Assembly: GCA_022925895.1 (NCBI GenBank)
Contig: JAKSYS010000587.1
Span: forward strand, 1 to 40,129
Source: Fragilaria crotonensis
Lineage: Eukaryota; Bacillariophyta; Fragilariophyceae; Fragilariales; Fragilariaceae
Length of the DNA: 40,129 bases
Reading direction: 5' to 3'
This document shows, in pieces, positions 28,447 to 40,129 of the stretch (position 1 is the stretch's first letter; each line of letters begins with the position of its first letter). The notes beneath the pieces were generated by a model. It did not search any database, was not told the origin of the DNA, and saw nothing but the letters and a program-made list of their open reading frames with translations. A program made the translations under genes and the position numbers.

Positions 28447-31245
28447 CTAATCGTCGTTGGCCTCCACGTATCCTTGCAACTTTGCAACCTCTTCGTCCGC
28501 GAAGTTATTGTCACTAATGTCAGCCGAAACGTCGGCGGCATCGCGCCAGAAGAAATGGTAGACACAATAAGTTCCAAAAATCATGAGCCCAATGGGAATG
28601 AGACCAAAGTACCACATTCCCACGATTCTTGCCCCTTGAGCAATGGTGCAATGATCAGTGCGATGATGCTCATGAGTTTGATTAGGATGTTAAGGGAAGG
28701 ACCCGACGTATCCTTGAAAGGATCACCGACCGTGTCGCCGACAATACAAGCCTTGTGAGTTTCAGTTCCCTGGTAATGATTGGCACAAAAAAAGTTGTGG
28801 GTGAGAAAGTTGAATCCGTGCGAGCGTTGTGGTCCAATTTCTCGCTCACCTTTCCGCCAGCAGCACCCTCAATTTCAATGTACTTCTTGGCGTTATCCCA
28901 AGCTCCTCCAGCGTTTGCCATCATGATGGCAAGCATCATACCCGATGCAATCGAGCCAGCAAGAAGACCGGTCAAGCATTTAGGCCCAATCAAGAACCCA
29001 ACGGCAAGAGGCGAGAGAATGGCGTACAGACCAGGGAGAATCATCTCTTCGACAGCAGATTGAGTGGAGATCGCAACGCATTTATCCGAGTCGGCCTCAG
29101 CAGTTCCTTCTCGCAGACCAGGAATCTCAGAGAACTGGCGACGAACCTCAATAATGATAGCACCAGCAGCCTAATCATGAGGGCAGGCAAGCGAAAACAG
29201 TGAGGAATTGCGGAACTCGATCGATGCACATCGACAGGCAGATTTGGCGCACCTTTTGAACAGAAAGCATGGTCAACGCCGCAAACAAAAACGGAAGCAT
29301 AGCCCCGAGAAGAGCTCCGCTCAACACGATTGGGTCACTGATATCCACAACATCAATCTCTGCGTTTTCCTTAAAGGCAGTGAGCAAAGAAATAGCCGTC
29401 AGAACAGCAGAGCCGATAGCGAATCCTTTCCCAGTTGCAGCGGTGGTGTTTCCAAGCGCGTCAAGAGCATCCGTGGTTTCACGGACCCGTTCGTCGAGCT
29501 CTGCCATTTCCGCGATACCTCCAGCGTTATCAGCAACAGGCCCGTAGGCGTCAGTAGCCAGTGTAACACCGAGAGTGGAAAGCATACCGACTGCAGAAAC
29601 AGCGATTCCGTAGTCACCGTACAGGGCGTTGCATCCCAAGATAGTCGAGACGAGGATAAGTACAGGGAAAACTGTGGAAATCATACCGATGCCAAGACCT
29701 TGAATGATGACGGTTGCGGGTCCAGTAATACCCGCATCTGTAATGGACTTGACTGGATAGTATGCATAGGAAGTAAAGAACTCAGTGACTTGGCCAATCA
29801 GTACACCGGCACAAAGTCCAATGACGATACATGCGAAAATCTCCCATCTGCGACGACGACATTGACCACAGCGTTAGAAACGAGGAAAAGAAATTGTCAG
29901 CAGTGACGACCGGTGTGTAATACTCTACTCACCCGTCCGTGGAGCGCCCTGGGAAGAGAGCCCAGCAGAACACCGCAGTAAAGGCGATAACAAACAGTGA
30001 CGAGACAATCGTTCCCTTATGCAAGGCGAACATGAGATCTTTTTGTGTGGCATTATTTTTTGTCCCAACCGCGAAATAGCCAAGAATGGAAGCAATAATA
30101 CCTCCTCCAGAAACCCACAATGGAAGCATGACAAGGGCAACATCTCCTTTGGCAAGCGTGATAGAAGCGATGATCGCTCCGACGTAAGATTCGAACAAGT
30201 CAGCACCCATGCCAGCAACATCTCCAACGTTATCTCCGACGTTGTCAGCAATGACAGCGGGGTTGCGTGGATCGTCTTCGGGGATATCCATCTCAATCTG
30301 AAGGAGGGCACTTGTTAGTTTGCAATGCGCATTGCGCCGATATTGACATCGTAGTAGTGTTCGGCGACCTTACCTTGCCAACCAAATCTGCACCCACGTC
30401 TGCTGCTTTGGTGAATATGCCACCAGCGACACGGGCAAAGAGAGCAATGGAGGATGCACCAAATCCGAATCCAGCAAGCGAGTCAGCTGCAATTCTAAGC
30501 CTCACTTCATCGACCTCGGGGTATCCAAGGGAGACGACCCAGTACATGAAGGAGAGGCCCACAAGGGCCAAGCCTACGACAGTAAATCCCATGACAGCAC
30601 CTCCAGTAAATGCGACGCGGAGAGCGGCAGCCAGGCCTTGCTTGTCTGCAGCTTGCGTTGTGCGGACGTTTGCATCCGTAGCAACTGACATTCCGCACCA
30701 ACCGGCAGAAGCCGAGAGGAACGCACCGGCGACGAAGCAACTACCATAGCGAATACCGTCAGTACGCGACCCAGTTGGAGGGTCTAGGGTATAGAGGAGT
30801 ACCAGGATACTGAAAACGACAACCACATACATGGCCAAATACTTGTATTCCGTGATCAAGAATGCGCGAGCACCAGATTTGATCTGATCCGATATCTTGT
30901 TCATCTTGTCGTTACCGCGAGGTGCCTTATTCAACTACCACAACAGTATGGAGTATCAAGGACAACGAGTAAAGGAGTAGTATCGGACAGCACATCAGTG
31001 AGTTCAAACTTAAAACCGCTCAATGCTGCGTGTCTTTTAGCAACGTTGCGACGCACGATACAAGAGTGAGCAATAAACGAAGACCATTCAACTCAAAAAC
31101 GCACCTTGAACATAAGGTAGAACACCATGAGCAACCCAAAGAATCCGGCACCCAAGCTGAAGGTGACCGCAACAATCGGACTTGTATTGCATGGGAACCC
31201 CGCCTCGGCCGATGCTATAAAGCAACTACTCATTGAGTCGGTCAT
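28447..31245 (-). CDS. Membrane-bound proton-translocating pyrophosphatase (V-PPase), type I
   Basis: It hydrolyses PPi and pumps H+ into vacuole-type compartments. Six exons: 31245-31105, 30934-30374, 30297-29933, 29847-29253, 29170-28850, 28769-28447. The five introns (170, 76, 85, 82, 80 bp) have GT-AG ends. Exon lengths are in frame except the last, which needs one base added in the C run 28632-28635 (APLLKG then [10 protein letters not shown]). The product is about 768 residues, the usual size. Motifs: [81 protein letters not shown]-like [14 protein letters not shown] and [19 protein letters not shown]. Ala in GNTTAA (about 29453-29424), where K+-independent enzymes have Lys, points to the K+-dependent type. 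It is the only intron-rich gene in the window. Confidence 0.97.
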
Positions 31246-31650
31246 GTTTTGCCGATAACAAAACCTGGAACTATGACTACGGGTAGGATCTGACTTGACA
31301 ATCAAGCGTTTTTGGTTGCTGAAGGCAATCTTTTTTCAGGGCTTCTGAGGTGTCACGATTTCATGATGCTCAACCAAGAACATGAAAATTTCCAGTCATT
31401 TCGAGCAGAGGATGACCACAGCGTGGATGCATACTACTAGCTAGTAGTATAGAAGTTGTGTCGAACCCACTCTTGAGTATGCGAAACGTATAACACATAC
31501 TGTACTACATAATGGATACACCCTCTCAAACGGTATTTATTAATTTAGCTGTCTTCGCTTTAGATGGTAACCGTCAGTTGCCGGACCTTCTGGGCTCGTC
31601 ATCTCGACATTGCTACACTGATAGTAGTCAATACAGTACGCAGTAGACAA
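31246..31650. promoter_or_regulatory. 5' flank of the pyrophosphatase gene
   Basis: About 400 bp upstream of the V-PPase start, GTAC/TAC-rich like other intergenic DNA here. It contains a perfect 20-bp palindrome (31431-31450). No promoter motif is certain. Confidence 0.4.
31431..31450. repeat. Perfect 20-bp palindrome
   Basis: ATACTACTAGCTAGTAGTAT equals its own reverse complement. It is 186 bp upstream of the V-PPase start. It may be a binding site for a dimeric protein, or part of the general TAC-palindrome richness of intergenic DNA here. Confidence 0.7.
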
Positions 31651-33700
31651 TAGCTTGAGCCCCATCGGTAGGAATTTGCAGAAATCAACTTGTCCCATAG
31701 TGGTGGCACAAGTTCCTAATCAATGCAAGGAGACTGATTGTTTCAAAACAATTCGACTAACTTTGATGTTTACAACTTCCTTCAGAGTTGTTTGTGACTC
31801 TATATGTTGTAGGGCCGCTGTAGGTGTATTTCGATGAATACTAGGAGCAATTTCCTGATGTAGCAGAATCAAAATCTTGAAAGCATTTGCTCTCAATGAG
31901 AGGATCATGTCAATGACAAGGTAGGCATGTTGTCCTAAAATTGGCAGCCAAGTATCCAAAAGTGGAAGACCCAAGCCGGTCATGAGAATTGACAATGCTG
32001 TCAACTTGATCAGTGGCTGGTTCACCTGAAGTTGCTGGCTGTGAAAGTATGCCATGTTGGCTATGAGTTGTGGTTCTGAGTTCAATCTAGTAGAGTATTG
32101 CTGATCTCCAATGTTTTGCATGCAGGAGCTCGGACTGATGAATTGTCTCCGTCAAGCTATCAGGGTATGTAACCTCAACAGCATGCCAGCAACATCTAAA
32201 CATGAACCTAAACTGTGAACGGCATGAAGCTATCGTGTGAAAAAGAGGAGGAGTGAAAAGTGGGCATGAGTTAGAATGGTAGTAACAGTGGTTTCTGTAC
32301 AAAGAAATAGCAACAACAGGAGGAACATCTCTCAGTTCCATTGATAGCACCAACCACCAGCAATGAACAAACCTGCCTGGTCAAGAATCAAAGGTCAGCA
32401 CCGCCATCCTCACGTCAAGAAGGAAGGAATCCACAAGGAGGTCTCCGCAGCAGGCTTGGAGCTCCAGACATGTAAAGTTAGAGTTCAACTATCTTTGTTT
32501 TTGCCACATGATGGTATTCAAGAAAGCCATTGCACTGGCATCCAAGAACCCGCCCATTACAGGATGAGCCAGTTGGTTGACTTTGATTATTGAGAGATTG
32601 AATCTGAAGGACAGTTTGATTGGCACAAGCAAACCACCCTTACTGAAATCCCAGATCTATTTGATGTTCTGCAACTGTGCTCATGATTAGGAGGACTTGA
32701 CCTGCCACAGCACGGTAGCACGATACTATCCTCTAGTCGATAGCATCATACTGTAGGTTCATGAATCCAAAGGGTCTTGTTGATTTTCTGCAGGACTTGA
32801 ACCAACAGCCTCACCCAAAAGGTTACCTCTGCTTGAGATTTTAGCCAACTATTCTATACATCAATCCCCAAGGAAACCCAAACTTGTGGGAGCACTCTAT
32901 AAAGAGCGGCAGCAACCACGGAGAGTTATGGTGCACAGATCCCAGCAGCCAAGAATCAAAGGCCACAAGCATAGATTCTGGATGTCCCTGGGGTTCTTGT
33001 TGCAAATGTTGTAATAGTCATCCGACTGCTGCGCAGGTAGGGTGTCCATGAAAATGTTAGTGTGTGTTTTCCCCAGGATCCCGTCCCAAAACTGTCTCTT
33101 GTAGAGATTTGGTGAATAAATACCCTTAATTTTGCAGCATTGTTTGGAGTTGCCTCACTTTGATGTTTGAAGCTTACGCACCATCATTGAGGTCCAACTG
33201 ACAACCTTGCTTCTCTTGACTTTCATTTTATGGCACTCTAGTTGTTCCTGCTGCTTTTCAACATTGGATGTTGGGTACTGGCTAGTAGTACTTGTTTACT
33301 CCTAGTAGTAGTATGACCTCAGATGAAATGGAATACTTTGTGTTATAATTGTGCTAACTCAACTATTTACCAGGCCACCTGTGCCAAACAAAATTGGCCT
33401 GCAATTTTGACTTTTAATGTCAGGGTGTACGGTAAAGGAATTGAAAGCCCATGTTCTCAGGTTACCGAGATCATCGGCACCAATATACTCCTCTTCAACG
33501 ATATAACACTTAATGCGTGCAAATGTCCTCTTCAATTTCAACTCGTCTTCCGTTGTGCTTTTCAAGAAATATACATGCAATCGTGTGGCAATCAACCGCT
33601 AGAAGCAGCTCCAGCCATCCTTGCTCAGACGGATACGATAGCATTTTGCAGTCACGACATGGAAACTCTTGGAAAGTTCTAGCGACAATGATTTAGCCCT
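31651..33700. other. AT-rich gene-poor block, left part
   Basis: No intact gene. The longest frames are 133 codons (- strand, 31720-32121) and 119 codons (+ strand, 33323-33682), without motifs I recognise. Composition and word use differ from the genes to the left (more AT, many CAA/TTG runs). Short protein-like stretches on both strands broken by stops suggest decayed coding DNA, possibly mobile elements. I could not find long terminal repeats, terminal inverted repeats or a reverse-transcriptase motif by eye. Confidence 0.4.
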
Positions 33701-36700
33701 AGATTCACTACAAAGGGTTGTGATTAGGGTGGCAGCTTCCCTGACAATCGCAAGTCCGGATTTTTTAAGACAAGAATCTATTATGGTGATGACCGCTTCA
33801 GTGTAGCGGATGTACTACATGCCTGTTCGCTCCTTAGTACCTCTAACGCCTATCATCTTCCCAAAATGGTCGTTCTCTTCTCAATGATCATGATAAACCC
33901 TTTGGGTTGATATCGGGGTTAATACCTTTCTTCCACATACCACACAATGATACACTGTTTTCCATGGATGTTGCTCGCTGTTGGTAAAGCAAGAACTCAA
34001 CTCGGGCGATGGCCGTGTGGGAAATAGAAATGGCAGTCCACTGGTGTCGCAAGATGATGGTACCTTAGCGAGTGAGAGGGAATGGTACCCGTCCTACAAA
34101 TTTTCTGTAGGTTTGAGGGCGATCATGGTGCTAAGGGACTAGCTAGGCATGTGCTATGAAGCCCAGTTCAAGTTGCATGGTTATTTGGCGTCGTGACGCC
34201 GGTGAGAGAGGACACTGATCTCATCGTTATGGAGACTCTTTTTACAAGGGAAGAAACTATTCGGGCAACATACAGAGAATAGTATGCAACAATGTGCTGT
34301 GTGATGAGCAGCGTCGGGAAAAGGCATTTAAATGAGCAACCATGCATGCAAGCATGGAGGCATTCCTTATATGTCTCAATTGATGACTTGATGATCATGC
34401 CAAGGTGCTGACTGTGGCGTGGGTAAATGTTTATTTGGATGGGTTGAATGTGCTCCTCATGACTGCATTCAAACTTAATGTGAGGTGATATTGTACTACT
34501 ACTACTATGTTGCTGATGTGCAAGCTGTTGTTGTGACTGAGCTCAATGAGGACTGCGAGGGTCTTGCGTGCAGTGGTTCCTAAATATGCTGATGGGTGCA
34601 GGGCTGAGAGAGGTAGTACCGAAAGAGATGTTGCGGGAAAAGGTGTAGCGATAGAACAAAGGTTGCACACACAAATGAAATCCATGACACCAAGCGTGAA
34701 CCTCACAAATCAATGTCGTATCAACCTCCAAATATGGTTGCACCTATCAGCAAAGGTACTCCCTCAAACAAATACAGGGCAACAAGAGATAAACAGCAGT
34801 CAAAAGAACCCACAGTACTGACATAATGACTCAACACTCGGTATCTTGACACAAATATAAGCCGTTCCTGACAACAACATTGCTCAAACCACTCAATAAA
34901 GATTCCAGGACATGTTGAGAGCAATATCTGCCAACAACATTGTGACATAGAAATACACCAGGTGAAATTATACAATGTAAGAATTCAATAAAGTCAAATT
35001 GAACAAAGTTAACCAAGGATTCAATGGCCTGGACAATCACACCCTGTCAGAAATGATGTTCTGCAAACTAAAAATATGATAAAATGTTCTCAAAGTCATG
35101 AAGGGGCAGCATATTCACAAGAATTCATAGCCATCTTCGCTCGCAGGAGAAGCATATTCAACGCTTGGGCAGTCCATATTAGTGCCCTATCTTCTCCATC
35201 AGTAACTGGTTTGACAGATGAGCAATCATGCTGAGCATCAGAGGAAACATCAGCAGATGGATAATTCAGAGACAAACAACAAAACCACCAAGAATTAACT
35301 TTATCAATTGAATTGAGAAAACGGAATATCAGGGAACTTTACCGCAAACAGGGAGGTCAAATGCAGTATATCAACAGCAGACTCCAATCCCGTCAAGAAC
35401 CAACAAAACGCCCATCATGACCGGGATCCAAGTGCATCTCAAAAGTGAACATGATGGTGCATCAAACAGATATCACCCTGACAAACATAACTATAATTGC
35501 TCGATGCTTAGCGAGGAGGATGGGCATCACAAAATCCTCTGTATAATTTCAGAGCTCTCCAGGCTGCATTCATAATGGAACCACGACCTTCATTGATGAC
35601 AATAAAAAAGACGGTGCCTCTAATCATATTCAGAATTCAAAAGGATTAGTTATCTCCTAAATCATGTCTAGTATAAGCTAGTATCTGACATGCGCATAGG
35701 ACCTTCGGGCAGACGTTAATGCTATGGTAACACAACCAATTGAAATCAGTCTTGCATTGAGAGACAAAAACTAGCGTGATGGAGTGGTCAAATAAACATA
35801 CAGGACTCTGGACGCCGCAGTGTGTGACACAGTTCCGGAGAAACAGTTACTGATCCAACAGGCATGGGCAGATGGAAGGGTCAGAGTATCATGGGGAAAA
35901 CAATTCCATTTTTCATCATCACTGCAATTCAAGTATGCACCGATTTGATCTGCATATACATCATCAATCCAGAGTGTATTCAGCAGAGAATAAGAATTAC
36001 TTTGTTAAGGACAAAAATGTCTCACCTCCTCATTGCAGAAAACTCATGATCAAAGACATCACCATATTGGCTGATAGAGGCACTTGATAAAAGGGCGCAT
36101 CCTACTCATGCTTGATGTACATGATCTTCAACAAACTGATCTTGCCTCTTCCACCAATACTGCATCCACCATACAACAAATTGATCACATGCTAGCTAGT
36201 GGAACTAGGATGCGTGAACATACTCGTCCCCGTACTCACCAAAAGTCAATCACTCTCATATCTGGAAGGTCCACGATGCGACCGTTACTTTGCAGATTCA
36301 AGTACGTTGTACTACCTGGTACTACTTTGAACAACAGCTAGATGACAACTGTTGATCCCGTTGAACACATGGTAGAGCAGGTCAAGAACTCCACCTTTGC
36401 TCTCCCTCATTGCAACACTACTCTCTCCACTTACCATGACGAATCATCTAAATACCTGCAACAATGCCAGATTACTCCCTGGACTTCCGACTATGCAGCA
36501 ACGGCACTGACCTTCTTGTAACTGACAAGATAACAGGGCCACAAAAAACAATCAGATTCAGAATCAAAAAATGTCAGTTCAACAATCAGATGAGCAGAGC
36601 AACGCCAATGTCTGTAGGGAGTATCAGAAACATTGTCAAACGGTCTTCAAACAGTGGACCAAAAAACTGATGAAATAGTGGTACTGCATCGAAACAACCA

Positions 36701-37500
36701 AACAGAGCTTCAATGATTGTTATGGAGTTTGGCACACACTCCTGATTGCAAGGATATCCTTTGGGGTTTAGTTCTTGAGAAGCAAGCGTTATTGAGACAA
36801 CTTTTTGAAAGACAATAGCCACTCTATTTGAGCAGCAGCTGCATCTATGCGGGCACAGCAAAATCTTTCTGGGTTCCACATTCATCACCGTATCAGGAGA
36901 GCCATTGGCTTGCTTCTCACAGGAAACATACCGCATCATCTACTCCTGGCTGGTATATGAAGAAATAGCTATGATTAGAAATTTTGACATCCATGCAAGA
37001 TCTTAGGAGGCATACTAAAGACCGACATACTAAATGAGGACGATCATGTCCGTAATAGATTGAACAAGAAATGAAAGAAATCGCATCCACCACCCACTGA
37101 GGAAGCCATTGTGTAAGATGCCACGCATATGTCATGTCAGACGCAATTTATGCACATCATTTCAATACAAAGTTGTGGTTTGTTGGATCTCTGCTTACTG
37201 TGCAAAACTGTCAATTTTTTCAGAAAAATCCACAAGTTTTACGCCCTTCAGCACTCTGTTCCTGAAGCTGATATGGTGCTCAAGACATTTTCAGAAGGAC
37301 ACTCTCTTTGAATCTCATAAATCCAATGCAGGGCAATATTCCAAGGCTCAAAGCCGCCATCAATCCAATAATGCAGACACAACTCACGACAGATCTGGTG
37401 TGCGGTCTTTTGCTGAAGCCCGACATGGAGCATTTTGACAATGATGTCACTGCCTGCTATGATACAGTAATTGCTGCCCTGCTGTATGGCTTGCACTGAT
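33701..37500. other. AT-rich gene-poor block, middle part
   Basis: Frames reach at most about 117 codons (- strand, 36586-36939). Both strands show broken stretches, for example + strand IDHMLASGTRMREHTRPRTH near 36179-36240 and VDPVEHMVEQVKNSTFAL near 36352-36407, separated by stops. Nothing matches a known transposase, integrase or RNA gene that I can name. A short ACTACT run lies near 34496-34507. Confidence 0.35.
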
Positions 37501-37805
37501 GGTGGTACTCATGAAGAACATGTTGGACCATTATACACATGAAACAATAACGGTCTCGTAGCCTGCTGACTCTCTCACAAAACATTTGTGTCTCATTGAT
37601 GCCGTACTAGTCAATGATTCATCAGGGTACATGGTCTTGCAATTCTTGATGCTGTAAACAATGATAACCAGAATTACCAACATTGTGCAAACATGGAGAA
37701 ATCTCTCTATTTCTTTCCGGTGGAGCATTCTTGAAGTTGAAAAATGCTCCTTGTACATGATGCTTTGCGACTGGAAATAGCAACGCCCCCCTAGACTGAC
37801 TGTTT

Positions 37806-37833
37806 GGCCTGAGGACCCAAGTACTCTCAGGCC
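37806..37833. repeat. GC-rich hairpin in an AT-rich region
   Basis: GGCCTGAG (37806-37813) and CTCAGGCC (37826-37833) form a perfect 8-bp stem with a 12-nt loop, followed by a partial repeat TCAGGC. No U tract follows, so it does not look like a terminator. Function unknown. Confidence 0.6.
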
Positions 37834-39083
37834 TCAGGCTCGCTCCACAAACTGAAGGAAACTTACAGACAAAGCCCGGTCCAATGCACTGCCGGCCGCA
37901 TTCTTAGCCTGCACTCCTCACCCGATAGAAATCTTTTTGGAACTGACAGTCCTCATCACAAACACTGATGGATTTGCGATTCGACTTACCAGTGCTCCAA
38001 CACTGACTTAGTACTCAGCATTACAACGTTTTTATCGGACCGTATACCCCCCGCTAAGTGAATGAGTTCCCTTCTCTTGCAATTAAAGAGAAACAAGGAG
38101 AAGAAAAATCTGCTCGGATCATAGTTGTCTATATTACGCAACTGCTGGATGACATTGACCAGATAAATTGGTGGACTGGTAATTCTCAACCTGCGCTCCC
38201 AAATTGTTGTATCAACCAAAAATACATGAGGAATTTCAAAAGCCATGTTTGGAGTGAAGTGGGCAAACTCATGATACTAAGCAAAATACTATAAAGTACT
38301 AAGCACAAGTTGGGGAGTAGATTGCTGAACCTCCCGCCCCTGGAAAATCCAGGCATCCTGAATTTGTAGTACTGCGTACCTAATCACAACATGCTTCAGT
38401 GTGGCGATTTCCCTTTGAACAATAAATTAAGCTTTCCCTGATGGATACAATCACAGTGAAAATCTACAGCTCCAATGATCAATGCACTATTAATCCAGCA
38501 GCTCTCTCACAACATAGTACCTAGCAACAACAAATTAACATAAACTGGAAGGACTGTTAGCTCCTCCAAATCAAAATATTATTCAACATGTCAGACACTG
38601 ACAGACTCCATAACAAGTGCAAAGATTGCATCTAAGGACAGCACAGCCTGAGTAAAAGATTCTGCTTAGTACACACCTCCTGGCCTGTCGACCATGCCAA
38701 GAGACGACATCAACCCCACAACAGCAAGAACTCTGCACACAATTTACCTACTAGGCCAATCTGTATTTGACAGCAGCATGTAGTGCCACATAATCAACTC
38801 CACCAGATTTGCCTTCAGCATCAGGAGCACATCCAATCTTTACCAATGTGGTATCGGTGACTCTTATTTGATTACCACCAAGTGGCAACTCATTAGGAAA
38901 ATGACATGCGTTTCACTCTTGTGGTTAACTGAGAATTGCACTTTATGGTAGTCTTTGGGAATATGCCGGCATGTTTGGGTGGAAATAAAGAATGGTACAA
39001 CACTGTAAAGAGTAAAGATACTACTAGGATAAAACAACAACAAAAGGTTTGCAATACAACATAATTCCATTTCCAATGCTTAA

Positions 39084-39416
39084 GGTACCCAACCATGCTC
39101 CTTCACACCACCCTCAACCCATCCAAGATGGCTAGGAGAAACACCACCCAACAAGGCATTACTGCCTCCTTTCCTGGACTACCTCCCAACACTCCCCATC
39201 ACTCCTGAAGTCCTTGTTTGCACTCTTACAAATAGAGAGCTGGTTCCCAAGGTTGGGTGCCGTGTGATTCCTTGGAAAGTTCCTACCAGAGGAACCAATA
39301 AAATTTGTTTTGTCCTTTTCTGGAACAAGGAAATCTATGCACCAGTCCAACAAAGTAAACCAGCAACGTCGCCAACCACAACAACAGGATTATGTTTTCT
39401 GTTAATGCAGGGGTGG
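39084..39416 (+). other. Start-less open frame of 111 codons, possible exon or element remnant
   Basis: A frame with no stop runs from just after TAA 39081-39083 to TAA 39417-39419. It includes TPEVLVCTLTNRELVPKVGC and GTNKICFVLFWNKEIYAPVQ, which look protein-like. The only ATG in this frame is near the end. A neighbouring frame begins ATG at 39094 (MLLHTTLNPSKMARRN) and reads into a stop near 39207, so a one-base shift could join the two. No family recognised. Confidence 0.25.
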
Positions 39417-39450
39417 TAATTTTATGCAATCTGGTCGGAGCGCCAACCAG

Positions 39451-40129
39451 CTTAAAAAAAGGTTGATTTAGGTGCTATCATGATATTATGATGTCAAATG
39501 TCAAAGCCTAAACTTGAGCCGGTGGGGTCAGGGCTGCACTCGGAGTAGTTGTTATCGTAATCGTAGTTATGTCTACTGTGTATGCATGCTCAAAGACTGC
39601 AAGTATGACATCCTGATTACAGCATTACAGCATCCTCATATGTCATATGTCATACTATACGTCATACGTCATACAGTTTTCGTTTGTTGAAGTCTAATAA
39701 AATCCAAGGACATGATGTCCTTAACGCTTAACGTATGCACGCGCCTTCCGAAAGCACATTTGATAGGTACCGTAGCGTTTGAAGGAATGGCCTTTGGCCT
39801 AACGAGCCAACGAGGGATCATCTCAGTATTGCTGTACGTAGTATGAATTACTTTGTGCCATGGGGTGTATTCTATGTCATACTATGACATACTCTACTAC
39901 TAGTAGAGAGAGAGGTGTTCAGTGTTCACAATAGCGACCAAGCAAAAAATGACTGTGTTGGATGTCTCGACCAATTCGGAAATGCCTCGACATAGACGTA
40001 TTCGCATCAGTATATATTCAGTGTCGTAGTTAACCAGAATTACTGGTGATATTAAGTAACTCTTTTTTGGATATAACCCCTTTTAACCCTGCTCATCTAA
40101 ATGAATTCTTGAGAATAATTTAACGGTTT
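39451..40129. other. Ordinary intergenic DNA at the right edge
   Basis: The composition returns to the TAC/CATA-rich intergenic type seen left of 31.65 kb. A 19-bp inverted repeat, TATGTCATA-C-TATGACATA, sits at 39873-39891, and CTACTAGTAG is nearby. No gene is visible before the window ends. Confidence 0.4.
39636..39674. repeat. Short tandem GTCATA-type repeats
   Basis: Imperfect tandem copies of (A/C)GTCATA: TCATATGTCATATGTCATAC followed by ACGTCATACGTCATAC. A duplicated ATTACAGC lies just upstream (about 39617-39631). Simple low-complexity intergenic repeat. Confidence 0.7.

Larger units (their letters stand above)
37501..39450. other. AT-rich gene-poor block, right part
   Basis: Broken frames only. 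On the - strand one reads GGVDYVALHAAVKYRLA before a stop at 38753-38751, and another begins MAFEIPHVFLVDTTIWERRL at 38246. A locally GC-richer patch at about 37780-37920 contains an 8-bp stem hairpin. These look like remnants of genes or mobile elements, not functional units. Confidence 0.35.

Noticed and set aside
29208-29906. 232-codon + strand frame over the pyrophosphatase
   Set aside because: Antisense shadow of conserved V-PPase exons 4 and its introns.
32770-32870. tRNA-like signal on the - strand (GGTTCAAGTCC box-B-like word)
   Set aside because: T stem has a mismatch, acceptor arms do not pair and no proper D arm or anticodon arm can be drawn.
34486-34510. ACTACT run as a CRISPR-like or functional repeat
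   Set aside because: It is a plain trinucleotide run of a few copies, with no spacers, in a eukaryotic genome.

Overview
The window is nuclear DNA from a gene-dense eukaryote. Genes alternate strands, intergenic gaps are short, introns are few and short (76-170 bp in the clear cases) with GT-AG ends, starts sit in ACGATGG-like contexts, and the proteins are purely eukaryotic (Dicer, THO, EARP, TRAPPIII). A pennate diatom or close stramenopile fits best, but that is inference: no single sequence here proves it.

Layout. 1-5178 (-): a Dicer-like enzyme (DECH helicase, dimerisation domain, two RNase III domains) whose 3' end lies outside the window. 5924-7656 (-): secreted/type I membrane protein of unknown family. 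8127-10696 (+): THO complex subunit 1 with an arginine/glycine-rich tail. 11090-12373 (-): a class I methyltransferase. 12706-16749 (+): VPS50/syndetin. 16945-18714 (-): a three-part fusion of an S4 domain, a degenerate pseudouridine synthase and a PrmC/HemK-type methyltransferase. 19736-21139 (+): leucine-rich-repeat protein. 21204-22605 (-): F-box plus LON-domain protein. 23396-27855 (-): TRAPPC8/Trs85. 28447-31245 (-): a six-exon membrane H+-pyrophosphatase. From about 31.65 to 39.45 kb there is an AT-rich, gene-poor block with only broken open frames, probably decayed mobile DNA. The last 0.7 kb resembles ordinary intergenic DNA again.

Functional themes are RNA silencing and mRNP export (Dicer, THOC1), translation/RNA modification (fusion methyltransferase), membrane trafficking (VPS50 of EARP, TRAPPC8 of TRAPPIII), ubiquitin targeting (F-box/LON) and vacuolar proton pumping. 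Nothing suggests co-regulation beyond shared divergent promoters.

A strong technical pattern cuts across the genes. Five genes (type I membrane protein, THOC1, F-box/LON, TRAPPC8, H+-PPase) read perfectly across a site only if one base is added or removed, and nearly every such site is a short homopolymer lacking one base. I read these as uncorrected long-read homopolymer errors, not pseudogenes, with programmed -1 frameshifting as an unlikely alternative. Intergenic DNA is strikingly rich in GTAC/TAC palindromic words.
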